Position numbers and translations under genes: made by a program
The notes under the pieces: model-generated
Seen by the model: the letters and a program-made list of their open reading frames with translations, nothing else
Database searches by the model: none
Told to the model about the DNA's origin: nothing
Assembly (NCBI GenBank): GCA_902773635.1
Contig: CACYFH010000013.1
Coordinates: forward strand, 1-64,000
Source of the DNA: an uncultured Ruminococcus sp.
GTDB lineage: Bacteria > Bacillota > Clostridia > Oscillospirales > Acutalibacteraceae
Direction of reading: 5' to 3'
DNA: 64,000 bases
Part shown: positions 35,901 to 42,784 of the stretch, one piece after another
Numbering within the stretch: the stretch's first letter is position 1
Layout: every line of letters begins with the position of its first letter

Positions 35901-36055
35901 GCGCTCTGCAGAACCCCGACGCGGCAGGTCCCGGCGTGGCGGCAGTCAGGAACATCGGTATCGCCATCGTAGCTTTGGCGTCTGTCCTCCTGCTCGCGTA
36001 CGTCCTGTTCTTCAGAAAGAAGAAGGCATACGTCCCGCAGCACGGCAGAAAGTAA
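32945..36055 (+). CDS. Large surface adhesin, C-terminal part: fibro-slime, pilin-type repeats and sorting signal
   Basis: 1036 residues counted from GTG 32945, but no ribosome site precedes it; it is the continuation of the frame cut by TAA at 32903 (same phase). Domains: fibro-slime region (about 1-400; FSFSGDDDLWVYI, ALDLGGNHKQ), Ig-like/CnaB domains from about 411, 550 (LNLSKTIVDD), 685 (AELSVKKSLQVEG, pilin isopeptide type) and 867 (VKVEKKSTDGSKLENAAFS), then a sorting region with NPDAAGPG, a membrane helix and the tail FFRKKKAYVPQHGRK. The expected LPxTG is replaced by NPDAAG. As a whole (1503 codons) it would be the tip/adhesin of a sortase-assembled pilus with the next gene as backbone. 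Confidence 0.85.
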   Translation: MNNSNGMPDLHYAVQGLAGNALESDGTIRFSSGARMPYFDSNWLKNTKVSDRSIGTTVASYFPFRQTDLGNGVTKYSFDSQNGTDNVFFNWSGSTPSSVGYSTDAANYGVDDGLKYFMYNTASGKGIFPFNRQNASNGGNNNLDYGFGIKMEMDFRIPEGGILPDGNDCKFSFSGDDDLWVYISELKPDGTPDYENAILALDLGGNHKQAEGEINFRTRTATTTTKAVTATQNINFKSDTIYVEDSYNWGSMWMHAWDGDTKDFQMGSVTVNGKKYYTATLAQMGNCKKFLVQKANGDWTNKSADATITSHYGNVTYANNPNWIGDANTDVSFTSNNQGITYSTKTKTDLGFADLSGSGSDGLAATGAGNSFDPKKTYHMSVFYMERGMLESNCKIEFTMTPIPPAENEFTVEKIVNTTDVNAGLKEELTSTQFDFATSENGVVNKTAEYKLNGYSDETVDSSTGKFQLRDEDSAYFNNQYATGSTLKVTETKPSSGINYGTTTWKVINNNTGNSTSGSGLSTNDISFDNGDNSFVSRTVVFTNTPDVGSLNLSKTIVDDTASHNTVSDITDEFSFKLEVDMNGGNNYQGYPLKYTLHTANGDIPVTTDDDGTFSFEATDSVTISGLPVGATYKLTELPATGYKPYQIKQGSGSGSSFTSGVFYPTVSTGSSDITVTNMQSSVTAELSVKKSLQVEGTDSELPYITGGDNGLFSFKAEGLGATPYTTGVDSQPVNTISVAGTYQTVSKTGADGEAVFTASSDFLNIKHAGAYLYKLTEEATVNGTTPDSLDPDDMMTYKSDISTDSHQYLALIKVDQKSATDTSLEVKSVEYYNYDGTSAIGISTFDDSNKITTDTPEFVNTIEAASVKVEKKSTDGSKLENAAFSLYKVTGDGDSASMVDANRIDGVAKNTDENGIIEWSNLDIYAHTDSYTALPEYQWYALVENTAPEGHAKDNSIIYFTLPMVEIKDGTPTVKYDVTYKLINGALQNPDAAGPGVAAVRNIGIAIVALASVLLLAYVLFFRKKKAYVPQHGRK

Positions 36056-36122
36056 ACCGCGGTTCACTACAGTTAATCAATTTGTTCAAATATTTTATTA
36101 AAATACAAAAGGAGAAAAAATC

Positions 36123-37544
36123 ATGAAAAGAATTTTAGCTGTTATCTTAGCAGTTATGCTGATCGCTTCTCTCGGCATCATCGGCGTTTCCGCCGAGGGC
36201 GAAAAGCTCACCTTCGACGCTACCGGCGACAACGCCAAGGGCTTCACCTTTGACATCTATCAGGTTGCTACTCTGAACACCACCACCGGTAAGTACACTC
36301 CCGCGAACGACGCTGTTACCACCGCTGTCAACACCCCGAACCAGACCGGCGCTCAGCTCCTCGCAGCCCTGCAGGCTATCGCCACCCCCGGCACTCTGGT
36401 CAAGGACGACCTCAAGGAAGCTTCCTATGACGCTACCGCTGCGGGTATCTATTATGTCAAGGTCGTCGGCACTCCCGACAACGTCACCATGAAGAAGGAT
36501 TCCGTCGTTGTATGGCCTGAGGCTGTTGACGGCACCTACACCATGTCCAACCTGACCGTCAACCTTAGCGAGAAGGTCAGCAGCGGTACCGATAACGTTT
36601 CCAAGGCTTTCGCAGAGAACGACGAGGCTTCCAAGTCTCTGGGTCAGATCGCAGGCACCAACACCGTTGACTTCCTTCTGACTGCTGATGTCGTCGGTTC
36701 CGACGTTGAGCCCGCTACCAAGTTCGTTATCTGGGATAAGATGAGCAAGGGTCTGACCTATGACAAGAACACCGTTAAGGTCTATTATGACGCTGCTCTG
36801 ACTCAGGACGTCACCTCTTCCTTCGATATCTCCGCAGGCTCCACTATCACCGATACCGACGAATACAAGGACGGCACCTACTTCACCGTTTCCGCTAAGG
36901 CTGCTACTCTGGCTGCCGGCTCCACCTTCTACAGCCATGCCTCCAAGAAGGTTTATGTCAAGTACACCGCTACCCTGAACACCAACGCTGTCGTCGCTCC
37001 TCAGGCGAACCCCAACAAGGACGGTCTTGACTATCAGATCGGCACCGGCGACGAGGTCCACAAGGACGGTAACGAGCGTTTGGTCTACACCTACAATGTC
37101 CGCATCCAGAAGGTCAAGGGCGACACCACCGAGGGTCTGAACGGTCCTAAGTTCAAGCTCATGAAGGCTGACGGCACCACCGTTATCGCTACCGGTGAGG
37201 CTAAGACCGTAAACGGCACCGACGGTATCGTAGAGTTCTTCGCTGCCGGCGAGACCACTCCGATCAAGCTGGCTCCCGGCACCTACAAGGTTCAGGAGAC
37301 TGAGACTGTCAACGGCTATTCTCTGAACACCACCGTTTATGACGTCACCATCGCTGACACCAAGGCGGGCACCACTCCTGCTGAGACTCTCGCTGCTTCT
37401 ATCTCCGTTCCCAACTATCCCACCAAGCTGCCTGAGACCGGCGGCGCAGGCACTATCATGTTCACCATCATCGGCGGCGCTCTGGTTCTGCTGGCAGGTG
37501 CGATGTTCGTCATCATCATGAAGAAGAGAGCTTCCTCCAAGTAA
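36123..37544 (+). CDS. Major pilin backbone subunit, LPETG-anchored
   Basis: 473 residues. Signal peptide about 1-25, N-terminal isopeptide-forming fimbrial domain (FTFDIYQVATLNTTTG), a middle domain with YTATLNTNAVV, a CnaB domain from about 320 (RIQKVKGDTTEGLNGPKFKL), then KLPETGGAG (about 436), a membrane helix and the tail KKRASSK. Codon use leans to highly expressed. The usual pilin-motif YPK lysine is not seen where expected: VVVWPEAVDG has Glu. It follows the adhesin by 67 bases with AAAAGGAG and is polymerised by a class C sortase by family rule; the next gene is one. Confidence 0.92.
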   Translation: MKRILAVILAVMLIASLGIIGVSAEGEKLTFDATGDNAKGFTFDIYQVATLNTTTGKYTPANDAVTTAVNTPNQTGAQLLAALQAIATPGTLVKDDLKEASYDATAAGIYYVKVVGTPDNVTMKKDSVVVWPEAVDGTYTMSNLTVNLSEKVSSGTDNVSKAFAENDEASKSLGQIAGTNTVDFLLTADVVGSDVEPATKFVIWDKMSKGLTYDKNTVKVYYDAALTQDVTSSFDISAGSTITDTDEYKDGTYFTVSAKAATLAAGSTFYSHASKKVYVKYTATLNTNAVVAPQANPNKDGLDYQIGTGDEVHKDGNERLVYTYNVRIQKVKGDTTEGLNGPKFKLMKADGTTVIATGEAKTVNGTDGIVEFFAAGETTPIKLAPGTYKVQETETVNGYSLNTTVYDVTIADTKAGTTPAETLAASISVPNYPTKLPETGGAGTIMFTIIGGALVLLAGAMFVIIMKKRASSK

Positions 37545-37578
37545 GAAGCACCTTTGAATTGAATCATTGAACGCTATG

Positions 37579-37610
37579 GCGGCGCAGGTTCACCCTGCGC
37601 CGCTTTTTTA
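37579..37610 (+). terminator. Terminator of the pilin operon
   Basis: 10-bp stem GCGGCGCAGG/CCTGCGCCGC, 5-nt loop, six T. The palindromic element copy 2 begins within its T tract. Confidence 0.92.
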
Positions 37611-37670
37611 TACTAAGTTTCCATTTAACGCAATAAATGTTAAAGTGTTTTAATGAAACTTAGTATTATA
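37609..37670 (-). repeat. MITE-like palindromic element, copy 2
   Basis: About 62 bp; reverse complement of the element at 7232-7310 except for a missing 16-nt internal segment. Ends are ACTAAGTTTC.ATT on both sides. It sits exactly at the terminator T tract. Confidence 0.8.
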
Positions 37671-37682
37671 GCTTTCCCAAAT

Positions 37683-37705
37683 GTAGGGACGACCATCGGT
37701 CGTCC
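37683..37705 (+). repeat. REP-like palindrome
   Basis: GTAGGGACG, then a short arm mirrored to CGTCC; same layout as 15764-15786 with compensating changes in the stem. Confidence 0.7.
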
Positions 37706-37766
37706 GCCGTCGGTCGATACGGTTCGCCGCGGTGTTGCTGTTACCAATCCAATTCTTCCCCCTCTC

Positions 37767-37795
37767 TTGCAATATCCGCCCGACCGTACTATAAT
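37767..37795 (+). promoter_or_regulatory. Promoter of the sortase pair
   Basis: TTGCAA (37767-37772), 17-nt spacer, TATAAT (37790-37795), 28 bases before the ATG. Confidence 0.82.
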
Positions 37796-37823
37796 ATATG
37801 TATTCGTATCATAAGGGGACTGT

Positions 37824-38768
37824 ATGATGAAGCGAAGCGCAAAAACATCACAACAGAATACAGACGCACCCAAAAGAGGCAAGAAAAGCGGTCTCAAGCG
37901 CACCCTCCCGCTGGTCGCCGTGCTCCTGATCTTCTTGATCGGCGTGGGCGTGCTCGCCTACCCGCTGATCAGCTCCATGGTCAACAACGCCGAGAACCTC
38001 CGCGGCGCCAAGGATTATGTCCAGAAGGCGGCAGAGCTCGACACCTCGTCCATCGACGCCATGCTCGCAGACGCCCAGCGCTACAACGACAGCCTGCACC
38101 GCGTCATCCTGACTGACCCGTTTGATGAAGCGTCCTACGGCCTGATCGGCGAGAACTACACCGAGTGCCTGAACATGGACGACAAGGGTCTGATCGGCTA
38201 TGTGGAGATCCCGAAGATCGACGTCTACCTCCCGATCTACCACGGCACCTCTCTGGAGGTGCTCTCCATCGGCGCGGGTCATCTGGAGCATACCTCCCTG
38301 CCCATCGGCGGACCCGGCACCCATTGTGTCATCTCCGCCCATTCCGCCTGGCCGGGTCAGACCTTCTTCGATTATCTGGAGAGCCTTACCTACGGCGATG
38401 AATTCTATATCCATGTGCTCGATAAGGTTCTCAAATATGAGGTGGACGATATCAACGTCGTCCTGCCCGACGACACCAGCAAGCTCTATATCACGGACGG
38501 CGAGGACTACGTCACCCTCCTGACCTGCACTCCCTATACCGTCAACACCCACCGCCTGCTCGTGCGTGGCAAGCGCGTTCCCTATGAGACCGACACGAAC
38601 GTCGACCGCGTCCAGCATGCCCATGCGACGGACGGCTACCTCTACCTGCTGGGCTACAAGATCTCCTACCTGACCGCGGGACTGAGCGTCGGCGGCTTTG
38701 TGCTGTTCGTCGGCACGATCATCTTCCTGATCGTGTTCGTCAACCGCCGCAAGCGAAAGGGGGAGTGA
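37824..38768 (+). CDS. Class C sortase (pilin polymerase)
   Basis: 314 residues. Basic N-terminus and a membrane helix (about 28-52), sortase core with VISAHSAWPG (catalytic His, about 172), TLLTCTPYTVNTHRLLVRG (catalytic Cys about 234, Arg about 245), and a second C-terminal membrane helix (about 277-305) with a basic tail, the mark of class C. The segment before the core lacks an obvious lid DPW/DPF motif; DPFDEAS near residue 97 may serve as lid. Acts on the LPETG pilin upstream. The stop overlaps the next gene region. Confidence 0.92.
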   Translation: MMKRSAKTSQQNTDAPKRGKKSGLKRTLPLVAVLLIFLIGVGVLAYPLISSMVNNAENLRGAKDYVQKAAELDTSSIDAMLADAQRYNDSLHRVILTDPFDEASYGLIGENYTECLNMDDKGLIGYVEIPKIDVYLPIYHGTSLEVLSIGAGHLEHTSLPIGGPGTHCVISAHSAWPGQTFFDYLESLTYGDEFYIHVLDKVLKYEVDDINVVLPDDTSKLYITDGEDYVTLLTCTPYTVNTHRLLVRGKRVPYETDTNVDRVQHAHATDGYLYLLGYKISYLTAGLSVGGFVLFVGTIIFLIVFVNRRKRKGE

Positions 38769-38770
38769 CC

Positions 38771-39601
38771 GTGGGCAAAAAGATCCTGATCATCCTCACC
38801 GTCCTGATCTTCCTCGTCGGCGTGGGCTTTCTCCTCTTCCCGCCGGTGTCCAACTTCATCGGTCAGAAGCAGGCGGATTCCGTCGCCGACCGTTACGATG
38901 AAGCGGTGGAGAACGTCGCCGAGACCGTCACCACCGAGAGCGGCGAGGTGATCGACTCACTGGAAAAGGCGCAGGAGCTGGGCTATGTGGACGACGAGGG
39001 CTATCCCGTCGAGAGCGTTACAAGGAACGCCGACGGCTCCTACACCTACGGCAGCCGCGTGGTCTATCAGCTTGACCTCGACCGCCTCAAGGCGGATTCC
39101 ATCGCTTATAACAAGCGCCTGATCACCGGTCAGGGCAACGCCGACACCATCCAATACGACCGTTCGGTGTTCGATCTGAGGGAGTACGGCATTGAAGACG
39201 GCGTCTACGGCTATATCTCCGCGTGGACGATCGGTCTGCGCCTGCCCATCTACCTCGGCGCGAGCGACGAGATGATGAGCTACGGCGGCGGCCACCTCTA
39301 CGGCACCTCCCTGCCCGTGGGGGATGAGGACAGCAACGTCGCCATCGCCGGTCATACCGGCTATATCGGGCGCATTTTCTTTGATAATATCCGCAATCTC
39401 CAGCTCGGCCATGAGGTCAAGCTGATCACCTGGTGGGGCGAGGATACCTACCGCGTGATCGACTATAAGGCGATTCGCGCCGACGATTCCTCCGACCTGA
39501 TGATCCAAAAGGGCAGACACCTCCTCACCCTGATCACCTGTACCTACGACCCGAACGGCGTCAAGGAGCGCTACGTCGTGATTTGTGAGAAGGAGAGCTG
39601 A
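38771..39601 (+). CDS. Second sortase (class A/D-like)
   Basis: 276 residues from GTG 38771, two bases after the class C stop; GGGGGAG upstream fits this start better than GTG 38765. N-terminal membrane helix, long helical stalk, then a core with VAIAGHTGYIGR (catalytic His) and TLITCTYDPNGVKERYVV (catalytic Cys and Arg). There is no C-terminal membrane helix, so it is a housekeeping-like or accessory sortase rather than class C. It probably fixes the pilus or the odd adhesin to the wall. Class left open. Confidence 0.88.
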   Translation: MGKKILIILTVLIFLVGVGFLLFPPVSNFIGQKQADSVADRYDEAVENVAETVTTESGEVIDSLEKAQELGYVDDEGYPVESVTRNADGSYTYGSRVVYQLDLDRLKADSIAYNKRLITGQGNADTIQYDRSVFDLREYGIEDGVYGYISAWTIGLRLPIYLGASDEMMSYGGGHLYGTSLPVGDEDSNVAIAGHTGYIGRIFFDNIRNLQLGHEVKLITWWGEDTYRVIDYKAIRADDSSDLMIQKGRHLLTLITCTYDPNGVKERYVVICEKES

Positions 39602-39747
39602 TACTCTCGGTAAACCGTTTGTAACCCCTGTTTTCAGCGCTGTCATACATTGGAAACGATCGTGACAATTATTTAATCTTTAGTAAACGTGCACTAATTT
39701 TGGAAAAATATTTAGTGAAATCTGCGGCTTTTTTCTTGAAAATACTA

Positions 39748-39776
39748 GTGACAAATCGAAAAAAATAGTATATAAT
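39748..39776 (+). promoter_or_regulatory. Promoter of the cohesin-like gene
   Basis: GTGACA (39748-39753), 17-nt spacer, TATAAT (39771-39776). Transcription would start near 39783. Confidence 0.75.
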
Positions 39777-40025
39777 ATGGGAGTATACCGACGGGGTTCG
39801 CGCCCCTTCCGAGTGGACAAGCGGTCATAGGTCGACGGAAAGTGCGGTATATGGATTACATTCGGTTTCTTTCCCTTTTAGGGTGAGATACATCTGCGGA
39901 GCGCATACACCGCTGTAAGCGATCTGCAAATCCCCGGACAGAGGGTTTCTGTCCCTGTGATACTCCCTGCGGGGTCGGAGATCACGGAATAATCAGATCC
40001 CCAATTCAAAGAAAGGAGCTTGGTC
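39777..40025 (+). promoter_or_regulatory. Long structured 5' leader of the cohesin-like gene
   Basis: About 240 nt of untranslated RNA. ATACCG (39784-39789) can pair with CGGTAT (39846-39851) around a TTCCG/CGGAA stem and a GGGG..CCCC hairpin; further hairpins are GGACAGA/TCTGTCC and a CTCC/GGAG stem. Not matched to a known riboswitch by its conserved motifs. Ends in AAAGAAAGGAG before ATG 40026. Confidence 0.5.
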
Positions 40026-41132
40026 ATGAACAAGCGAATCTTATCCATCTTGCTTGGTTTAGTCCTGGTAGCATCCTTACTGGTAATGGCCGTACCGGTA
40101 AGCGCGTCCACCTCTACTGAGGTTAAGCTGCTGCCTGACAAAACCGAAGCGAACCCCGGTGATACTATCACCTACACCCTGTCACTCGGTCCCTGCGACG
40201 AGGTTGGCGGCTTTGAGTTCCGCTACATCTTCCCCGAGGGTCTTGAGTATGTACCCGGTAGCGGCAAGGTTGTTTCCGGCGCAAAGGAAGCTATGCATTT
40301 CGGTACCTTAGACTGGACCCAGAAGAGCATGCTTCTGAACGGTACTACCGCTCTGGAATCCGAAGAATACTACGATTATAAGAGTGATTCCGACACCGCC
40401 CTGATGACCTTCGACGTAAAGGTTGCTGACGACGCTTCCGGCGATCTGACTGTCACCTTCAAGGAGGGTTATCCGAATACCTGGATCCAGAACTGGACTA
40501 CCGAGAAGACCCATGATCTGACCTACACCACTCAGGCTGTCACCATCGGCGGTTCCGCTGAGCCCACCGAGGCTCCCGCTGAGCCCACCGAGGCTCCCGC
40601 TGAGCCCACCGAGGCTCCCGCTGAGCCCACCGAGGCTCCTCACCAGCACGATATCGTCTTCGTTCCCGAAGTTCCGGCGACCACTACCACTCCCGGCGTT
40701 GCTGCTCACTATCAGTGCACCGGCTGCGATAAGCTGTTCTCCGATGCTACCGGTAACGTAGAGGTAACTGCTGAGGATCTCGTGATCCCGGTTATCCAGC
40801 CCACCGAGGCTCCCGCTGAGCCCACCGAGGCTCCCGCAGAGCCCACCGAGGCTCCCGCTGAGCCCACTGAGGCTCCCGTTGTAGAGCCCACTATCGATCC
40901 TGCGGCTCCGACTGAGGCTGCTACCGAGGCTGCCGGCCAGGATGCTACCGTAGCTCCGACCCAGGCTGCTACCAGCCCTGCTACCAAGGACACTGCAACT
41001 AAGACCACTACTTCTCCCAAGACCGGCGATGCTACCCACATGACTCTGTGGATGTTCATCATGATCGCTTCTCTGGTTGGCGTAGCTGTAGTTCTCTATG
41101 CTGCTAAGCGCAAGGGTATTTTCACAAAGTAA
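40026..41132 (+). CDS. Wall-anchored cohesin-like surface protein with SPKTGD sorting signal
   Basis: 368 residues from ATG 40026 (AAAGGAG upstream). Signal peptide about 1-28; an N-terminal Ig-like domain (about 30-175) starting VKLLPDKTEANPGDTITYTL and containing GGFEFRYIFPEGLEYV resembles cohesin or cohesin-like folds. Then AEPTEAP repeats (four units), a small domain HQHDIVFVPE..CTGC (about 210-260), four more repeats, a Thr/Ala-rich stem, SPKTGD, a membrane helix and AAKRKGIFTK. SPKTG is the motif used by C. difficile class B sortase; a class B sortase lies two genes on. It could be a scaffold or receptor for dockerin proteins nearby; the cohesin call is moderate. Confidence 0.78.
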   Translation: MNKRILSILLGLVLVASLLVMAVPVSASTSTEVKLLPDKTEANPGDTITYTLSLGPCDEVGGFEFRYIFPEGLEYVPGSGKVVSGAKEAMHFGTLDWTQKSMLLNGTTALESEEYYDYKSDSDTALMTFDVKVADDASGDLTVTFKEGYPNTWIQNWTTEKTHDLTYTTQAVTIGGSAEPTEAPAEPTEAPAEPTEAPAEPTEAPHQHDIVFVPEVPATTTTPGVAAHYQCTGCDKLFSDATGNVEVTAEDLVIPVIQPTEAPAEPTEAPAEPTEAPAEPTEAPVVEPTIDPAAPTEAATEAAGQDATVAPTQAATSPATKDTATKTTTSPKTGDATHMTLWMFIMIASLVGVAVVLYAAKRKGIFTK

Positions 41133-41162
41133 TTTAAAATTACCCTGAAACCCTGAACAAAT

Positions 41163-41200
41163 GGGCGGCGGCGGTTATCCGCTGCCGCCCTGATGTTTTT
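41163..41200 (+). terminator. Terminator of the cohesin-like gene
   Basis: 12-bp stem (41163-41174 with 41179-41190), 4-nt loop, TGATGTTTTT. Confidence 0.85.
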
Positions 41201-41286
41201 CGCTGATGCACGACGTGAGCGCACGCGCCCCGCGCGCTTACGTCGGATATCACCGACAGAACCAAAATGAGAAAAGGAATGATCAT

Positions 41287-41781
41287 ATGAGTAATACACC
41301 GAACAACGAGACCCAGAAGCACGCGACCCCCACCCCCGACGCCAAGAAGAAGCAGCAGCGCACGATCGTCATCGGCGTTGTCGCGGCATTGGCGATCGTG
41401 ATCGTCGTGATGGCTGTCCTGCTGATCAACGGCGGCAAAAATTCTCAGCAGACCTCTCCGCTCTATCCCAACGGCGTCCTGCCCACCTCCGGAACCCGCC
41501 ATGACGTCGACCTTCTGCCCAACGGCGGTAAGGATGCGATGGAGGTCAGCGGTCTGTGGCGTCTGGATCAGATCACCCTGTACGAGTTCGACGGCTACGG
41601 CAGAGGTATCATGCACACTGCGGTCGATGATTATTCCTTCGCCTACAGCGCTCAGGACGGCGTGATGGAGATCGACTTCGACGTCGATAACGGCCGCGAT
41701 ATCGAGTATCACTACGTCATCAGCGGCGACAGCATGACCCTGACGAGCGGCGACGCGTCCTATAAATTCACGAAAGAGTAA
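41287..41781 (+). CDS. Membrane-anchored protein with DUF5640-like domain
   Basis: 164 residues from ATG 41287 (AAAAGGAATG upstream). Basic N-terminus with KKKQQR, one membrane helix (about 26-49), a polar linker and an outside beta domain with LWRLDQITLYEFDGYGRG and DYSFAYSAQDGVMEIDFDVD, a pattern of DUF5640 lipocalin-like modules in gut Firmicutes. Function unknown. It precedes the class B sortase by five bases, so it may be exported with it. Confidence 0.75.
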   Translation: MSNTPNNETQKHATPTPDAKKKQQRTIVIGVVAALAIVIVVMAVLLINGGKNSQQTSPLYPNGVLPTSGTRHDVDLLPNGGKDAMEVSGLWRLDQITLYEFDGYGRGIMHTAVDDYSFAYSAQDGVMEIDFDVDNGRDIEYHYVISGDSMTLTSGDASYKFTKE

Positions 41782-41786
41782 TCGCT

Positions 41787-42599
41787 TTGAGACACGGCAA
41801 GGAAACGGAAAAACCCAGGAAAAAGACCGGCAGGATCATCGTCATCCTCCTTCTGGTCGTTCTGGTCGGCGGCTTCATCTTCGGCGCGATCATGGCGACC
41901 AAGACGGCTGTCACCGCCGAGCATGAGGCACAGACCTTCCGCGAGATCGCCGAGCTGGTCGATGAAGAGGACGACACGGTCAACGAGGAGACCGGCACCC
42001 TGCGGAAGTACGATGAGCTGTATAAGCGCAACCCCGATTTCTTCGGCTGGCTGAAGATCGAGGACACCGTGATCGACTATCCCGTCATGTACAGACCCGG
42101 CGATAACGATACCTACCTCCATATGGATTTCTACGGCGATTATTCCGAGAGCGGCATGCTCTTCATGGACGGCAACTGTCCCTCCGACGGCAGCACCGCG
42201 CTGATCTACGGCCATCATATGCGCAACGGCTCCATGTTCGGCAGCCTGCCGAAGTTCTGTGAGAAGAAGTATTACGACAAGCACAAGATCATCTGGTTCG
42301 ACACCCGCTATGAGCAGCGCGACTATGAGATCTTCGCCGTGCTGTATTCCGAGGTCTATGACGTCAGCGAGGAGGATCAGCACTATTGCTACTATAAGCA
42401 CACCGACCTCTCCGATGAAGCCGAGTTCAACGCGTATGTCGCCTTTGCGAAGGAGAACTCCCTCTATGACACCGGCGTGACCCCGAAATTCGGCGAGCGC
42501 ATCCTCACCCTCTCCACCTGTAACTACCATACCGAGGACGGCAGACTGGTGGTCGTCGCGCGCGAGGTCCCCAAAACTGACGAAAAAAAGACAAAATAA
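41787..42599 (+). CDS. srtB: Class B sortase
   Basis: 270 residues from TTG 41787. N-terminal membrane helix (about 15-38), NPDFFGWLKIEDTVIDYPVM, then LIYGHHMRNGSMFG (catalytic His) and the closing ILTLSTCNYHTEDGRLVVVAR, where Cys and Arg are the catalytic pair. These motifs define class B. By family knowledge some class B sortases of clostridia anchor SPKTG-type proteins, and the only such protein in the window is two genes upstream. Weak ribosome site; translation is probably coupled to the gene before. Confidence 0.93.
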   Translation: MRHGKETEKPRKKTGRIIVILLLVVLVGGFIFGAIMATKTAVTAEHEAQTFREIAELVDEEDDTVNEETGTLRKYDELYKRNPDFFGWLKIEDTVIDYPVMYRPGDNDTYLHMDFYGDYSESGMLFMDGNCPSDGSTALIYGHHMRNGSMFGSLPKFCEKKYYDKHKIIWFDTRYEQRDYEIFAVLYSEVYDVSEEDQHYCYYKHTDLSDEAEFNAYVAFAKENSLYDTGVTPKFGERILTLSTCNYHTEDGRLVVVAREVPKTDEKKTK

Positions 42600-42684
42600 C
42601 GCGTCAAAGTCGTTTTTTACGGCAAAAAGAAGAAATAATACTGATATTCAAAGAAAAATATTACAAATTATTTAAAATTTCCTG

Positions 42685-42713
42685 TTGCACTTTCGTAAAT
42701 AATTTGGTACAAT
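42685..42713 (+). promoter_or_regulatory. Promoter of the dockerin gene
   Basis: TTGCAC (42685-42690), 17-nt spacer, TACAAT (42708-42713), about 72 bases before the ATG. Confidence 0.82.
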
Positions 42714-42784
42714 AGTAAAAAAGGATGGAGTTGTGTATGATTCGTGTTAGATACCGCTCCGCCGTAATATTAGGAGGAATTGCA

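Noticed and set aside
32030..36067. Minus-strand open frame of 1345 codons opposite the adhesin
   Set aside because: It mirrors the adhesin. The GC-rich third positions and Thr/Asp/Gly content of the plus gene leave few stops on the other strand. It has no ribosome site and no domain, and the plus frame has clear domains.
39777..40025. Possible cyclic-di-GMP, THF or TPP riboswitch
   Set aside because: The conserved core motifs of these classes are not present; left as an unnamed structured leader.
40560..40880. Tandem 21-bp repeats that could suggest a CRISPR array
   Set aside because: They are back-to-back, without spacers, and encode AEPTEAP in frame in a surface protein. No cas gene is near.
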